Of a stretch of 64,000 bases of DNA, positions 1 to 7,973 are shown piece by piece. The stretch is from CAZGKW01 sp964526295. GTDB taxonomy: Bacteria; Planctomycetota; Phycisphaerae; FEN-1346. The notes below the pieces were generated by a model. That model did no database searches and had not been told where the DNA came from. It saw only the letters and a list, made by a program, of their open reading frames with translations. Every line of letters begins with the position of its first letter. Within the stretch, counting starts at the first letter, position 1. The stretch covers positions 1 to 64,000 of the forward strand of contig CAZGKW010000002.1 in NCBI GenBank assembly GCA_964526295.1, given 5' to 3'. Made by a program: the position numbers and the translations under genes.

Positions 1-47
1 TGGGCATCGCAATCTCCCTGTCTGTCGACACGTTGGGCGCAAAAAGA

Positions 48-125
48 TGGGGTGAGCGACGGGATTCGAACCCGCGACCCCCAGGACCACAACCTGGTGC
101 TCTAGCCGTCTGAGCTACGCTCACC
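48..125 (-). tRNA. tRNA-His (anticodon GTG), CCA encoded
   Basis: Read on the minus strand, the sequence folds as a complete cloverleaf. It has the extra 5' G (-1) typical of tRNA-His, pairing with discriminator C73, and a seven-base acceptor stem. The anticodon stem CCAGG/CCTGG encloses the loop TTGTGGT, giving anticodon GTG. The T arm has the normal TTCGAAT loop. The 3' CCA is encoded at 50-48. It decodes histidine codons. A promoter lies about 30 bases upstream on the same strand. Confidence 0.97.
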
Positions 126-162
126 GTGCGGACGTGTCGCCTGCTCCATCGGCAGGCCGCCT

Positions 163-191
163 ATTATGGAGCGGGTCGGGCCCAGCGTCAA
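163..191 (-). promoter_or_regulatory. Sigma-70-type promoter of tRNA-His
   Basis: On the minus strand, TTGACG (191-186) and CATAAT (168-163) are separated by exactly 17 bases. That is a near-consensus housekeeping promoter. The expected start near 156 leaves a leader of about 30 bases before the tRNA. It lies inside the intergenic strip and past the end of the broken oxidoreductase gene, so it should drive only the tRNA. Confidence 0.7.
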
Positions 192-205
192 GGTTTGGGC
201 GGCGC

Positions 206-521
206 TCAATCTGCGTCGCGCGGGTCGGGCGTGACCTCCGGGGCGAACGCCCTGTGCTTCCGCGGGTCGAGCTCGACGCCGGCGGCCGTCAGGCTCTGCC
301 GCAGGCGGCCCATGTCAAGGCAGCGGACGTCGTCGAGGCCTTCCTCGACGGCCATCGCCGACGCCGCCGCTGGTCGAAGTGCCGCCCAGGCAGTTGGCCT
401 CTTCGACGAGGAGGACGCGGTGGCCTCGCCGGGCGGCGGCAATGGCGGCGGCGCAGCCGGCCGTCCCTCCCCCGGCCACCAGGACGTCCACGCTCAAAGG
501 GGCCATGGTCATCGAACGCAT
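206..521 (-). pseudogene. Remnant of an FAD-dependent oxidoreductase gene
   Basis: Only the two ends of the gene remain. From 521 the first 45 or so codons encode a normal N-terminal dinucleotide-binding fold: VDVLVAGGGTAGCAAA, then an acidic strand end (LLVEE), then LGGTSTSGG. This matches secreted or cytoplasmic FAD oxidoreductases that are normally well over 400 residues. After about position 365 the sense switches to another frame encoding a typical C-terminal tail with DDVRCLDMGRLRQSL, ending at 206. The catalytic middle is absent, so a large internal deletion with a frame change is the simplest reading. A functional protein is very unlikely. The family assignment rests on the GxGxxG motif and its flanks. 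Confidence 0.7.
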
Positions 522-549
522 TCCTTCCGGCGGCGGAGCCCGCAGAGGA

Positions 550-1236
550 TCAGCCCTCCCCCTGGACGCGGGCGTGGAGTTCCTTCAGCCGCTCGGCGCT
601 CAGCTCCTGGAGGCCCTCGACGAACAGGTGCGCGTGCTTAAGCGACTCGTACGTCCCCATGCCGACGGCCGTGAACCCGCCGTTCAGGGCCGCCGTGATC
701 CCCGCCTCGGCGTCCTCGACGACGATGCACTCCTCGGGCCGGGCCCCGACCATCTCTGCCGCCACCAGGAACACCTCCGGGTCCGGCTTGGGGTGCGTGT
801 GGCTGTAGCCGTCGGAGACGGCGTCGAACCGGTCCGCGATGCCGAGATGCTCCAGGATCGTCTTCGTGTTCTTGCTGGCCGAGCCGATGACGACCTTGAT
901 TCCGGCCCGCTCCAGGTCGTCGAACAGCTCCAGGGCGCCGGGATAGAGGTCGTCCGGGCCGACGTCGCGGATGGCCTCCTGGTAGCGAGCGTTCTTCCGG
1001 GCGGCGAGGTCCTGGAGCTGTTCCTCGGAGTACTCGTCGGCGTGCTCGCCGAGGGCGATCCGAAGGGAGGCCATCCGCGAGATGCCCTTGACGCGCTCCT
1101 CCAGGTCCGGCGGTGGCTCGTACCCGAGGCTGCGCACCAGGTCGGCCCACGCCCGGGCGTGATAGACCGACGTGTCGGTCAGAATCCCGTCGAGGTCGAA
1201 GATGACGGCCTTGAGATCGGATGGTGGCATAGGCAT
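550..1236 (-). CDS. pgmB: Beta-phosphoglucomutase (HAD superfamily)
   Basis: This cytoplasmic enzyme interconverts beta-glucose 1-phosphate and glucose 6-phosphate, feeding glucose released by disaccharide phosphorylases into glycolysis. At 228 residues it has the normal length. HAD motif I FDLDG lies near residues 13-17, with D14 as nucleophile and D16 as general acid/base. It is followed by the beta-PGM-specific stretch around ILTDT and GISRMASLRIAL. Motif II is GSASKN, and motif III/IV is KPDPEVF followed by VVEDAEAG. The ATG at 1236 is followed by a second ATG at 1230; neither has a strong ribosome site, so the exact start is uncertain by two codons. No disaccharide phosphorylase is in the window, so the source of the substrate is not visible here. 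Confidence 0.9.
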   Translation of the reverse strand: MPMPPSDLKAVIFDLDGILTDTSVYHARAWADLVRSLGYEPPPDLEERVKGISRMASLRIALGEHADEYSEEQLQDLAARKNARYQEAIRDVGPDDLYPGALELFDDLERAGIKVVIGSASKNTKTILEHLGIADRFDAVSDGYSHTHPKPDPEVFLVAAEMVGARPEECIVVEDAEAGITAALNGGFTAVGMGTYESLKHAHLFVEGLQELSAERLKELHARVQGEG

Positions 1237-1339
1237 CTCGTGATCCAGGCGGCCCCCGGGGCGAGCTCCCGCTCTCCGTTCGCACAAATACCGCATGCCA
1301 GTAGACCCGAACGGCGCCCGTCTTTCCAGGGCGAAAGGG

Positions 1340-1368
1340 TTCATTCCGCCGGGCTGTGCCTCTATAAT
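1340..1368 (+). promoter_or_regulatory. Candidate promoter of the BshB1-like deacetylase gene
   Basis: A perfect -10 hexamer TATAAT (1363-1368) lies 17 bases after a weak -35 TTCATT (1340-1345). The predicted transcript starts about 20 bases before the ATG at 1397. TATAAT is rare by chance in such GC-rich sequence, which supports it, but the -35 matches consensus at only three positions. Confidence 0.5.
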
Positions 1369-1396
1369 GGCGCTCGAGGCGTCCGAGGAGCGTCCG

Positions 1397-2101
1397 ATGG
1401 CCCAAACGGAAACGGTCGAGTACCTGACCGTGGCGCCGCACCCGGACGATGCGGAGCTGGGCATGGGCGGGACGCTCGTCAAGCTCGTCCGGGCGGGCCG
1501 GCGGGTCGGCGTCGTCGACCTGACGAGCGGCGAGCCCACGCCGTTCGGCTCGCCCGAGAAGCGCCGGGCCGAGACGGAGGCGGCGACGGAGGTGCTGGGC
1601 CTCGCGCACCGGGAGGACCTGGGCCTCGTCAACCGCGAGCTGCAGGCGACCCTCGACGCCCGCGTCCGTCTGGCCGAGGCGTTCCGCCGGCTGCGGCCGC
1701 GAGTCGTCTTCGTCCCCTACTGGCGGGACTCGCACCCCGACCACTTGGCGGCGACGCAGCTTGCCGTCCAGGCCCGCTTCCACGCCAAGCTCACCAAGAC
1801 CGACATGGCCGGCGTGCCGCACTGGCCCGACCGGTTCATCTTCTACTACTGCACCCATCTGCGGTCGCACGAGGACATCCGCTTCGTCGTCGACGTCTCT
1901 GAGGAGATGGAGACGAAGGTCCGGGCCGTCGAGTGCTACCGGAGCCAGTTCTACGACGGCCGGGGCGACGAGGCGGGGGCGGTGGTCGGCTACGTCCGCG
2001 ACGTCAACCGGTACTGGGGCCTGCTGATCGGCCGGTCCCATGGCGAGGCGTTTGCCACGCAAGAGACGCTGGGCCTGGAAAGTCTGGACGGGGTCGTCTG
2101 A
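1397..2101 (+). CDS. bshB1: PIG-L family deacetylase, BshB1-like
   Basis: This is a zinc-dependent de-N-acetylase of the LmbE/PIG-L family, 234 residues long. It most resembles BshB1, which removes acetyl from GlcNAc-malate in bacillithiol synthesis. The family metal-binding motif PHPDD lies at residues 14-18, with the second histidine motif SHPDH at 112-116. The FYYCTHLR and VECYRSQF stretches are those of the BshB1 branch. The start at 1397 is chosen because GAGGAG sits seven bases upstream; the longer reading frame before it is not conserved-looking. No bshA or bshC is nearby, so the bacillithiol role is by family resemblance only. Another amino-sugar deacetylation remains possible. Confidence 0.85.
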   Translation: MAQTETVEYLTVAPHPDDAELGMGGTLVKLVRAGRRVGVVDLTSGEPTPFGSPEKRRAETEAATEVLGLAHREDLGLVNRELQATLDARVRLAEAFRRLRPRVVFVPYWRDSHPDHLAATQLAVQARFHAKLTKTDMAGVPHWPDRFIFYYCTHLRSHEDIRFVVDVSEEMETKVRAVECYRSQFYDGRGDEAGAVVGYVRDVNRYWGLLIGRSHGEAFATQETLGLESLDGVV

Positions 2102-2196
2102 CGCCGGGCCGCCTCGCCCGGCGGGGGGGCCGGGGGGACGGGCCAAACGGGACCGGGACGATTTGAGGCCTACGCCGTGGCAGGAGGAGGTCGACC

Positions 2197-3399
2197 ATGA
2201 AACGCGTGGCGGCGATCGCATCTGTTTCGATCCTGTTGCTGGGTGCCGGTCGGGCTCGGGCCGCGGCCAATGTCGGCGACACGGCCCCGGAGATCTCGGC
2301 GGGGTACTGGCTCAACACCCAGCCGCTGTCCCTCGAGGCCCTCCGCGGCCGGATCGTCATCGTCGAGTTCTGGGCCACCTGGTGTCCCCCTTGCCGCGCG
2401 ACCATCCCCCACCTGGTCGACCTCCACAAGACCTATAAGGACAAGGGCGTGGTGATCGTGAGCCTGACGGACGAGCCCCGCGGCAAGGTCGAAGGGTTCG
2501 CCAAGCAGATGGGCATGGTCTACCCGGTCGGCGGCGATAGCAAGACGGGCGACGTCTATGGGGTTCGGGGCATTCCCCACGCCGTGCTCGTCGATCCGTC
2601 GGGCAAGATTGTGTGGCGGGGGCACCCGGCCGGGGGCCTGGACCGTGTCCTGGAGGAGCAGATGGGCAAGACGCCGCCCAGCCTCGTCCACCCCAAGGAG
2701 AAAGCGGCCGCCCTGGACGCCGTCGCGAAGGTCGAGGGGGCCGTCGAGAAGCAGCAGTGGTCCGAGGCGATCGCCCTGCTGGCGAAGGTACCCGACCTGG
2801 ACGAGGGCGAGGTGAAGCAGCGGACCCAGGCGGTCCGGAAGGCCATCGAAGCGGCCGCCGAAGAGCAATTGAAGCGGGCGGAGGTCCATCTGGATGCCAA
2901 ACGCCACTTGGAGGCCAGCGAAGCCCTCACGGAAGTTGCGCAGCAGTTTCCGGGCACCGGTCCGGCCCGGGAGGCCGAGGCCCGGCTGGCCGAGCTGATG
3001 GCCGACCCGGAGATCCGGACGGCAATCGAGAAGGCCCACCGAGAGAAACGGGCGACTGCCCTGCTGGCCGCCATCAAGCGGCAGGAGAGCGTGAAGCCGT
3101 CCGCGACGGTGCTCCGAGCTCTCGAGCACCTCGCCGCCACGTACCCCGGAACGGAGGCGGGAAAGGAGGCCGCCGTACGGGCCGAGGCCATGCGCAACGA
3201 CAAGGAGCTGATGGCCCGCATTCGCGCCGAGAAGGCCGAAAGGGACTGCCGGGGATGGCTCTCGATGGCTCGCAACTTCATCAAGGCGGGGATGCCTGAG
3301 AAGGCCAGAACGTATCTCGAAAAGGTCATCGAAAACTACGGCGACACGCCGTACGCGTCAGAGGCGCGGGCCATGCTCAAGGAGATGGACCGCCGATGA
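2197..3399 (+). CDS. Secreted TlpA-like thioredoxin with C-terminal TPR-like helices
   Basis: This exported protein has 400 residues. A signal peptide (KR, a hydrophobic stretch, ending ARA near residue 22) is followed by a redoxin domain at about 25-165. That domain carries the active site WCPPC (C63, C66) and the cis-proline loop GIPH. From about 175 to the end the sequence is helical and alanine/glutamate-rich, with TPR-like pairs and a final block resembling tetratricopeptide modules (KARTYLEKVIENY). It probably reduces or shuffles disulfides in the periplasm, and the helical tail may bind a partner. A strong ribosome site (AGGAGG) precedes the ATG. It is followed by a smaller paralog (3502-4032) sharing the same redoxin core, suggesting duplication. 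Confidence 0.85.
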   Translation: MKRVAAIASVSILLLGAGRARAAANVGDTAPEISAGYWLNTQPLSLEALRGRIVIVEFWATWCPPCRATIPHLVDLHKTYKDKGVVIVSLTDEPRGKVEGFAKQMGMVYPVGGDSKTGDVYGVRGIPHAVLVDPSGKIVWRGHPAGGLDRVLEEQMGKTPPSLVHPKEKAAALDAVAKVEGAVEKQQWSEAIALLAKVPDLDEGEVKQRTQAVRKAIEAAAEEQLKRAEVHLDAKRHLEASEALTEVAQQFPGTGPAREAEARLAELMADPEIRTAIEKAHREKRATALLAAIKRQESVKPSATVLRALEHLAATYPGTEAGKEAAVRAEAMRNDKELMARIRAEKAERDCRGWLSMARNFIKAGMPEKARTYLEKVIENYGDTPYASEARAMLKEMDRR

Positions 3400-3435
3400 C
3401 GCGCCCGGGCGCGGGGCCTCGATCACGCCTCGGGG

Positions 3436-3466
3436 TTGCCTCGAACTCGGCAGGCACGACTATAAT
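3436..3466 (+). promoter_or_regulatory. Candidate promoter of the TlpA-like lipoprotein gene
   Basis: TTGCCT (3436-3441) and a perfect TATAAT (3461-3466) are separated by 19 bases, which is slightly long. It lies in the gap between the two redoxin genes and about 35 bases before the ATG at 3502. This suggests the second gene can be transcribed independently of the first. Confidence 0.45.
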
Positions 3467-3501
3467 GGGGTAGGAGAGGCGTTACTTTACGGGAGAGCGC
3501 G

Positions 3502-4032
3502 ATGAAGACACTGACGGTGGCAGCAGCTCTGTTCGGTTTCGTCCTGGCTGGGTGTTCGGGAAACCCGGACGGCGAGGGGCCCGCCGCGGCGGTCGAGCCG
3601 GTGGGGCTGCCGCCCCCGGCCGAGCGGACACCGGCCCCGGAGGTCCGAGCCGACTACTGGATCAACACCGAGGCCCTGTCGCTGGCGAACCTCCGCGGCC
3701 AGGTCGTGGTCGTCGAGTTTTGGGCCACGTGGTGCCCCCCTTGCCGCGTATCCATCCCGCACCTGATCGAGCTGAACGACCGCTACGCGGACCAGGGCGT
3801 CGTGCTGGTCAGCCTGACGAACGAGCCCTTGCGGACGGTCGAGCCGTTCGTCGAGCAAATGGGCATGGACTACCCGATCGGCGGGGGGAGCTCCACCGGG
3901 GGGGACTACGGCGTCGAGGGCATCCCGACGGCGTTCATTGTCGACCGCGAGGGGCGGATCGCCTGGCGCGGACATCCGCTGGACCAGGCGATGGAAAGGG
4001 CCTTGGTGGCCGCGGTCACCGAGGGCGGATAG
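3502..4032 (+). CDS. TlpA-like thioredoxin lipoprotein
   Basis: This is a 176-residue membrane-anchored redoxin. The N-terminus has a lipoprotein signal with lipobox LAGC (C18), followed by a proline-rich linker to about residue 45. The thioredoxin-fold domain contains the redox motif WCPPC at C78 and C81, and the GIPT cis-proline loop near 135. From the DYWINTE segment onward it closely resembles the larger protein encoded just upstream, but it lacks the helical tail. It likely works at the cell envelope as a thiol-disulfide reductase, for example in cytochrome or exported-protein maturation. The next gene, convergent on the minus strand, encodes a CX4CH protein, which fits a redox setting but does not prove a link. 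Confidence 0.87.
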   Translation: MKTLTVAAALFGFVLAGCSGNPDGEGPAAAVEPVGLPPPAERTPAPEVRADYWINTEALSLANLRGQVVVVEFWATWCPPCRVSIPHLIELNDRYADQGVVLVSLTNEPLRTVEPFVEQMGMDYPIGGGSSTGGDYGVEGIPTAFIVDREGRIAWRGHPLDQAMERALVAAVTEGG

Positions 4033-4042
4033 ACGCCTTCGC

Positions 4043-4807
4043 TCATCCTCCCGCCCCGCCGCCTTCGGTCGACCGGCTCCACACCTTCTCCACCTCGGTC
4101 AGGAGCTGGTCGATCCACTTGACCGCCTCGCGGTAGAACCGGTCGTTGGTGCTGCGGATGACCTTCCGCGGATGGCCTTCGTCGGGCCCCTTCATGGGCA
4201 TCTGGACGAGGGCGCTCTTCTCCGGGCCCTCGCGGTCCAGGTACCCCCGGATGGTCAGGAAGTTGCGGACGATCGTCTGGCGCGACCCGGGCGAGGCCGT
4301 GATCAGGTTGAACTTGGCTTGCGGGTTGCCGCCGTGACAGTCCGCGGTGCCGCACCGCTGGAACATCTGCTGCTGGACGTCGCGGAAGGCGTTCATGGCG
4401 GCGGGCGTCTCCTCTTCCCAGACGGCCTCGATCCGCTCGTCGGAGACGGCCCCGGCGGTGGTCGGCGGGGGGGTCTCCGTGCCTCCGGCGCCTGCCTCGC
4501 CGCCGGTTTCCTCCTGGTCCTCGGCCGGGCCGCCGCGAAGGGCGTAGATCAGGTACTTGGCCCGCACGTCCTCGGGACCCAGCCGGTGGGCCGTCACGGC
4601 GTGCTTCAGGGCCTCGTCCGTCAGGCGGTTCCGGTAGCACCACTTCGCCAGGGCGAAGATCTGGTCGGCATCGTTCATGTCGGTGTTCCGCCGCCGGGTC
4701 TCGTACTCCCGGATCGCGTCCATCTGGGCCACGGCGGCCGCCGCGATGCCCAGGGCGACGATCCCGGCCACAGCGGCCACGGCCCACGCCCGCCACGTCC
4801 CGTTCAT
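4043..4807 (-). CDS. Exported protein with CX4CH cytochrome-like motif
   Basis: This 254-residue protein has an N-terminal hydrophobic signal or anchor (residues 5-28). A helical stretch to about residue 95 with a TPR-like pattern follows, then an acidic/proline-rich linker, and a C-terminal domain from about 120. That domain contains RCGTADCHGG (C152, C157, H158). Classical c-type haem sites are CXXCH. The CX4CH spacing with the trailing GG is often seen in exported planctomycete proteins, where haem attachment is suspected. The domain continues with a conserved-looking KSALVQMPMKG region. The ATG at 4807 is preceded by AAGGAAAGG. It lies 71 bases after the YggS gene on the same strand and ends 10 bases from the convergent redoxin gene. 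Function is unknown; electron transfer is inference. Confidence 0.75.
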   Translation of the reverse strand: MNGTWRAWAVAAVAGIVALGIAAAAVAQMDAIREYETRRRNTDMNDADQIFALAKWCYRNRLTDEALKHAVTAHRLGPEDVRAKYLIYALRGGPAEDQEETGGEAGAGGTETPPPTTAGAVSDERIEAVWEEETPAAMNAFRDVQQQMFQRCGTADCHGGNPQAKFNLITASPGSRQTIVRNFLTIRGYLDREGPEKSALVQMPMKGPDEGHPRKVIRSTNDRFYREAVKWIDQLLTEVEKVWSRSTEGGGAGG

Positions 4808-4878
4808 TCTCGGTCGCCTTTCCTTAAGTCGCACGCCGGCTAAGGTTAACGCCTGCCGGGCCCAGGGTGCAAGGCAAA

Positions 4879-5601
4879 TCAGGCGAAAAGGGCGGTGCCG
4901 ATGCGGACGATCGTCGCCCCTTCCTCGATGGCCACCTCGAAGTCCTGGGTCATACCCATCGAAAGCTCGCCGAGCGGCGTCTCCAGGTCCGCCTCCCGGT
5001 TGAGCCGCTCGCGCAGCTCTCCGAGGGCCGCGAAAACCGGCCGCGTCGTCTCGGGATCGTCCGTGAAGGGGGCCATCGTCATGAGGCCCGCCAGATGCAG
5101 CCGGGGAAGGGCGGCGGTGTCGCGGGCCAGGCCGGCCGCCTCCGCCGGGGCGACGCCCCACTTCGCTTCCTCGCCGCTGACGTTGACTTCCAGGAGGCAG
5201 GTGGCGGTCTGCTCGGCGGCCCGGGCACGCTTGGAGATCTCCTCGGCCAGCCGGAGCGAGTCGACGCTGTGGATCATCTCGCACCGCGGGACGACGTACT
5301 TCACCTTGTTCCGCTGGAGGTGGCCGACCATGTGCCAGCGGACATCGACGACCGGGCGGGCGGCCCCGTCGGCCATGCCCTCGAGCTCGGCCGCCCGGTC
5401 ACGGATCTCCTGGGCCCGGTTCTCGCCGATATCGCGCTGGCCGGCGGCCGCCAGGACGCGGATCGTCGCCGGCCCGACCGTCTTGGTGATCGCGACGAGG
5501 CGGATGTCGCCGGGCTCGCGGCCGCTTCGCCGGGCGGCGTCGGCCATCCGCTCCCGGACCGATTCCAGGTTGGCCACAACGCGCTGGGGATGGGGTTCCA
5601 T
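4879..5601 (-). CDS. yggS: YggS/PLPBP-family pyridoxal phosphate homeostasis protein
   Basis: This 240-residue protein is a single-domain alanine-racemase-like TIM barrel that binds pyridoxal 5'-phosphate and buffers free PLP, with no known catalytic reaction. The PLP lysine is K40 in AITKT. The family signatures GENRAQE and WHMVGHLQRNK follow, then the C-terminal phosphate-binding region SMGMTQDFEVAIEEGATIVRIG (shown in part). Length and motif order are normal, and no key residue is missing. The gene is cytoplasmic and housekeeping. It is divergent from the small membrane protein gene at 5723. Confidence 0.93.
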   Translation of the reverse strand: MEPHPQRVVANLESVRERMADAARRSGREPGDIRLVAITKTVGPATIRVLAAAGQRDIGENRAQEIRDRAAELEGMADGAARPVVDVRWHMVGHLQRNKVKYVVPRCEMIHSVDSLRLAEEISKRARAAEQTATCLLEVNVSGEEAKWGVAPAEAAGLARDTAALPRLHLAGLMTMAPFTDDPETTRPVFAALGELRERLNREADLETPLGELSMGMTQDFEVAIEEGATIVRIGTALFA

Positions 5602-5664
5602 AGCGCTTCAGTGTACCAGGGACGGCGACCGAGGGCCACCGGCCGACTTATCCGGCGATTCCCG

Positions 5665-5694
5665 TTGACGACGGTCCGGGGCTTGGCCGAGAAT
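5665..5694 (+). promoter_or_regulatory. Candidate promoter of the small membrane protein gene
   Basis: TTGACG (5665-5670) is followed after 18 bases by GAGAAT (5689-5694). The -35 is strong and the -10 moderate. The expected start is about 20 bases before the ATG at 5723. It lies in the divergent gap between yggS and the next gene. Confidence 0.45.
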
Positions 5695-5722
5695 GACGCG
5701 GATCGAGTGAAAGGGGCGATCC

Positions 5723-6010
5723 ATGATCGGATGCCTGGTCGTGATGGTCCTTCTGGGCCTGCCGCGGCTGATCCTGGCACTGGTGTGGCTTTTGACGCCC
5801 TGGTTCGATCTGGCCTACGAGACGGCGCTGTGGCCGCTGCTCGGCTGGCTGTTCATGCCCTACACGACGGGGGCCTACATGGCGGCGATGCTGCACAACG
5901 ACTACGAGCTGAGCGGCGGGTGGATCGTGCTGGTGGTCCTGGCGGCCCTGTTTGACCTCGGGGCGTACGGAATGGGCCCGCTGGCGAAGCGCCGTCGGCG
6001 AAGGGCTTGA
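5723..6010 (+). CDS. Small integral membrane protein, unknown function
   Basis: This is a 95-residue hydrophobic protein. Two or three membrane segments are visible: residues 3-25, 35-58 and 67-88. It ends in the basic tail AKRRRRRA, which should face the cytoplasm. GAAAGGGGCG lies just before the ATG and serves as ribosome site. I do not recognise a family. It is separated by 84 bases from the downstream alpha-galactosidase-like gene and could share its transcript. Confidence 0.65.
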   Translation: MIGCLVVMVLLGLPRLILALVWLLTPWFDLAYETALWPLLGWLFMPYTTGAYMAAMLHNDYELSGGWIVLVVLAALFDLGAYGMGPLAKRRRRRA

Positions 6011-6094
6011 GGGGGGCCTCAGGGCGCGGACCGCCGGCAGGGCGGCGACGCTTGGGCGATACGGGCCCGGGGACCGGCGGGGAAGGACGAAGGT

Positions 6095-7966
6095 GTGATT
6101 TCGCTCTCGATCCGGGCCGAGACGCGCAGCGGCGCCGCCGGGGAAGCCGTCTTCGAGCAGCTCGGCCAACCGGCCTCTCGCGTGGACGGCGGCATCCGCA
6201 TCGAGCTGGGCCTCGGGTTTCCCCATCCCGTGACCGTCACGCCGCCGGCGCGCGACCGCCTGGCGCGGGTCACCTACCGGCTCTCGACGCCGCTCCGCAA
6301 CTTCCACGAGGTGATCGTCCCCGACACGGGCCGGGGCTACTCCTCCCAGACGCAGCTCGTCGACTTCTGGGCCCGCTCGTGGCGGTCACGGGTGAACAAC
6401 GTCCGCATGCCGCTCTTTGTGCTTACCGGGCAGGACCGGCGGACGGTCCTGGCGTTCGGCATCGTCGGGGCGAACGTCGAGACGGACTTCCGCGTGGTCG
6501 AGCCTGCCAAGGGGCGGGCCCTGGTGGCGTGGATGAAGCGCTTGACGCTGGAGGTCGAGCGCGGGACGGACGAGTATCCGCTCCCCTGCTCGGCGGCCGA
6601 GGGCCGGCCCGACGGGGCGATCACCGAGCACGTCTATCTCCGCGAGGATCGAGACCTGGCGGGCGAGACGTGGATCGAGACGCTCCGCGATTTCTCCGGG
6701 GCGATGGCGACCCGCCTCGGCGTCGAGCCGCGCACGACCCCCGAGAGCCTCGAGCCCTGGTGGTGCTCGTGGACGGACTGGTTCTCCGGCGACGTCACGG
6801 ACCGTGTGGTCCTGGAGAACGTCCGCGAAGGCGTCCGCCTGGGCATCCGCAACTTCGTCATCGACGACGGCTGGTTCGGCCCCGGCCTGGACAGCGACTA
6901 CTCGGTGCGGCTCAACATCGGCGACTGGGAGGAGGACCGGTCGAAGGTCCCCGACTTGGCGGCTCTCGTGGAGGCGATCCGGGCCGAAGGCGGCCGGGCG
7001 ATCCTCTGGTGCGCTCCGCACGCCGTCGCGCCCGACGCCCGGTGCTTCGCCGAGAGGCGGGGGCTCCTGATCGAGACCGAGCCGGGCGAGCCGATGCTCA
7101 CCTACAACCGGTTCCACAGCCTGTGCTTTCAGTGCCCGGAGGCCCGCGAGGCGATGGCCGACCTCTGTGCGGGTCTCGCCCAGCGGTACGGCGCCGACGG
7201 GGCGAAGTACGACCTGTTCAACTGCGTCCCGGAGGGGCCGTGCGCCAGCCGGGCCCACGAACACGACACGACCTCAGCCATCGAGGGCCTGGCCCGGACG
7301 CTCCAGCGGATCGACCAGCGGACGCGGGCCGTCCGGCCCGGCTTCATCGTCGAGCTGAAGCAGAACTACGCCACCCCGTACCTCTATGGATACGGCACCG
7401 TCGTCCGGGCGGGTGATACGCCCTACAGCCCGGAGGGCAACTTCCTTCGCACGGCCTACATCGCGGCCTATACTCCCTACGCCCTGAACGACTACCAGTC
7501 CGTGACGAACCACGATTCGCCCGAGGACGCGGCAGCGATGGTCGTCAAGATGATGGCCGTGGGCGTGCCGGCCTACTCGATGGACCTGCCGACCCTCGAT
7601 GAGGCCCATCGGGCGGTCCTCGCGTTCCTGCACGGGTGGTACCTGGAGAACCTTGACCTGCTGGCCGGATCGCGGACACCGCTTGGGCCGGACCTGAAGG
7701 TCTGGCGGGCGCCCGGCGAGAGGAAGGACGCCTGCTTCGTCCTCGACGGGGCGGGGCCGGTGGACTTGGCCGAGGGGAAGGCCCTCGAGGTCCTGTGCGG
7801 CAGTTTCGCCGGCAGCGTGCTGCTGCGGCCGCCGCGCCCGATGAAGCTCGCCGTGACGACCGCGCGGCCGGACGGCGGTCCGAAGGGCCGGTCGTTCGCG
7901 GCAGCGAACCTGATGGAGGTCCCCGCCCGGCCAGGCGATATCCTGACCGTCCGGGTCGCCGACTGA
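6095..7966 (+). CDS. GH36-like alpha-galactosidase / melibiase-type glycoside hydrolase
   Basis: This is a 623-residue glycoside hydrolase of the clan GH-D type. An N-terminal beta-sandwich (to about 220) precedes the catalytic barrel, where DDGWFG, then GADGAKYDLF, then KQNYATPYL are visible. The KYD aspartate (about D373) is in the nucleophile position. An aspartate in VVRAGDTP (about D441) is the best candidate acid/base. A C-terminal beta domain ends the protein. No signal peptide is evident with the GTG start at 6095, chosen for the AAGGACGAAGG site just upstream, so it may act on imported oligosaccharides. The exact substrate cannot be read from sequence. A related GH36 or GH27-like specificity is possible. 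Confidence 0.78.
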   Translation: MISLSIRAETRSGAAGEAVFEQLGQPASRVDGGIRIELGLGFPHPVTVTPPARDRLARVTYRLSTPLRNFHEVIVPDTGRGYSSQTQLVDFWARSWRSRVNNVRMPLFVLTGQDRRTVLAFGIVGANVETDFRVVEPAKGRALVAWMKRLTLEVERGTDEYPLPCSAAEGRPDGAITEHVYLREDRDLAGETWIETLRDFSGAMATRLGVEPRTTPESLEPWWCSWTDWFSGDVTDRVVLENVREGVRLGIRNFVIDDGWFGPGLDSDYSVRLNIGDWEEDRSKVPDLAALVEAIRAEGGRAILWCAPHAVAPDARCFAERRGLLIETEPGEPMLTYNRFHSLCFQCPEAREAMADLCAGLAQRYGADGAKYDLFNCVPEGPCASRAHEHDTTSAIEGLARTLQRIDQRTRAVRPGFIVELKQNYATPYLYGYGTVVRAGDTPYSPEGNFLRTAYIAAYTPYALNDYQSVTNHDSPEDAAAMVVKMMAVGVPAYSMDLPTLDEAHRAVLAFLHGWYLENLDLLAGSRTPLGPDLKVWRAPGERKDACFVLDGAGPVDLAEGKALEVLCGSFAGSVLLRPPRPMKLAVTTARPDGGPKGRSFAAANLMEVPARPGDILTVRVAD

Positions 7967-7973
7967 CCCCCCG

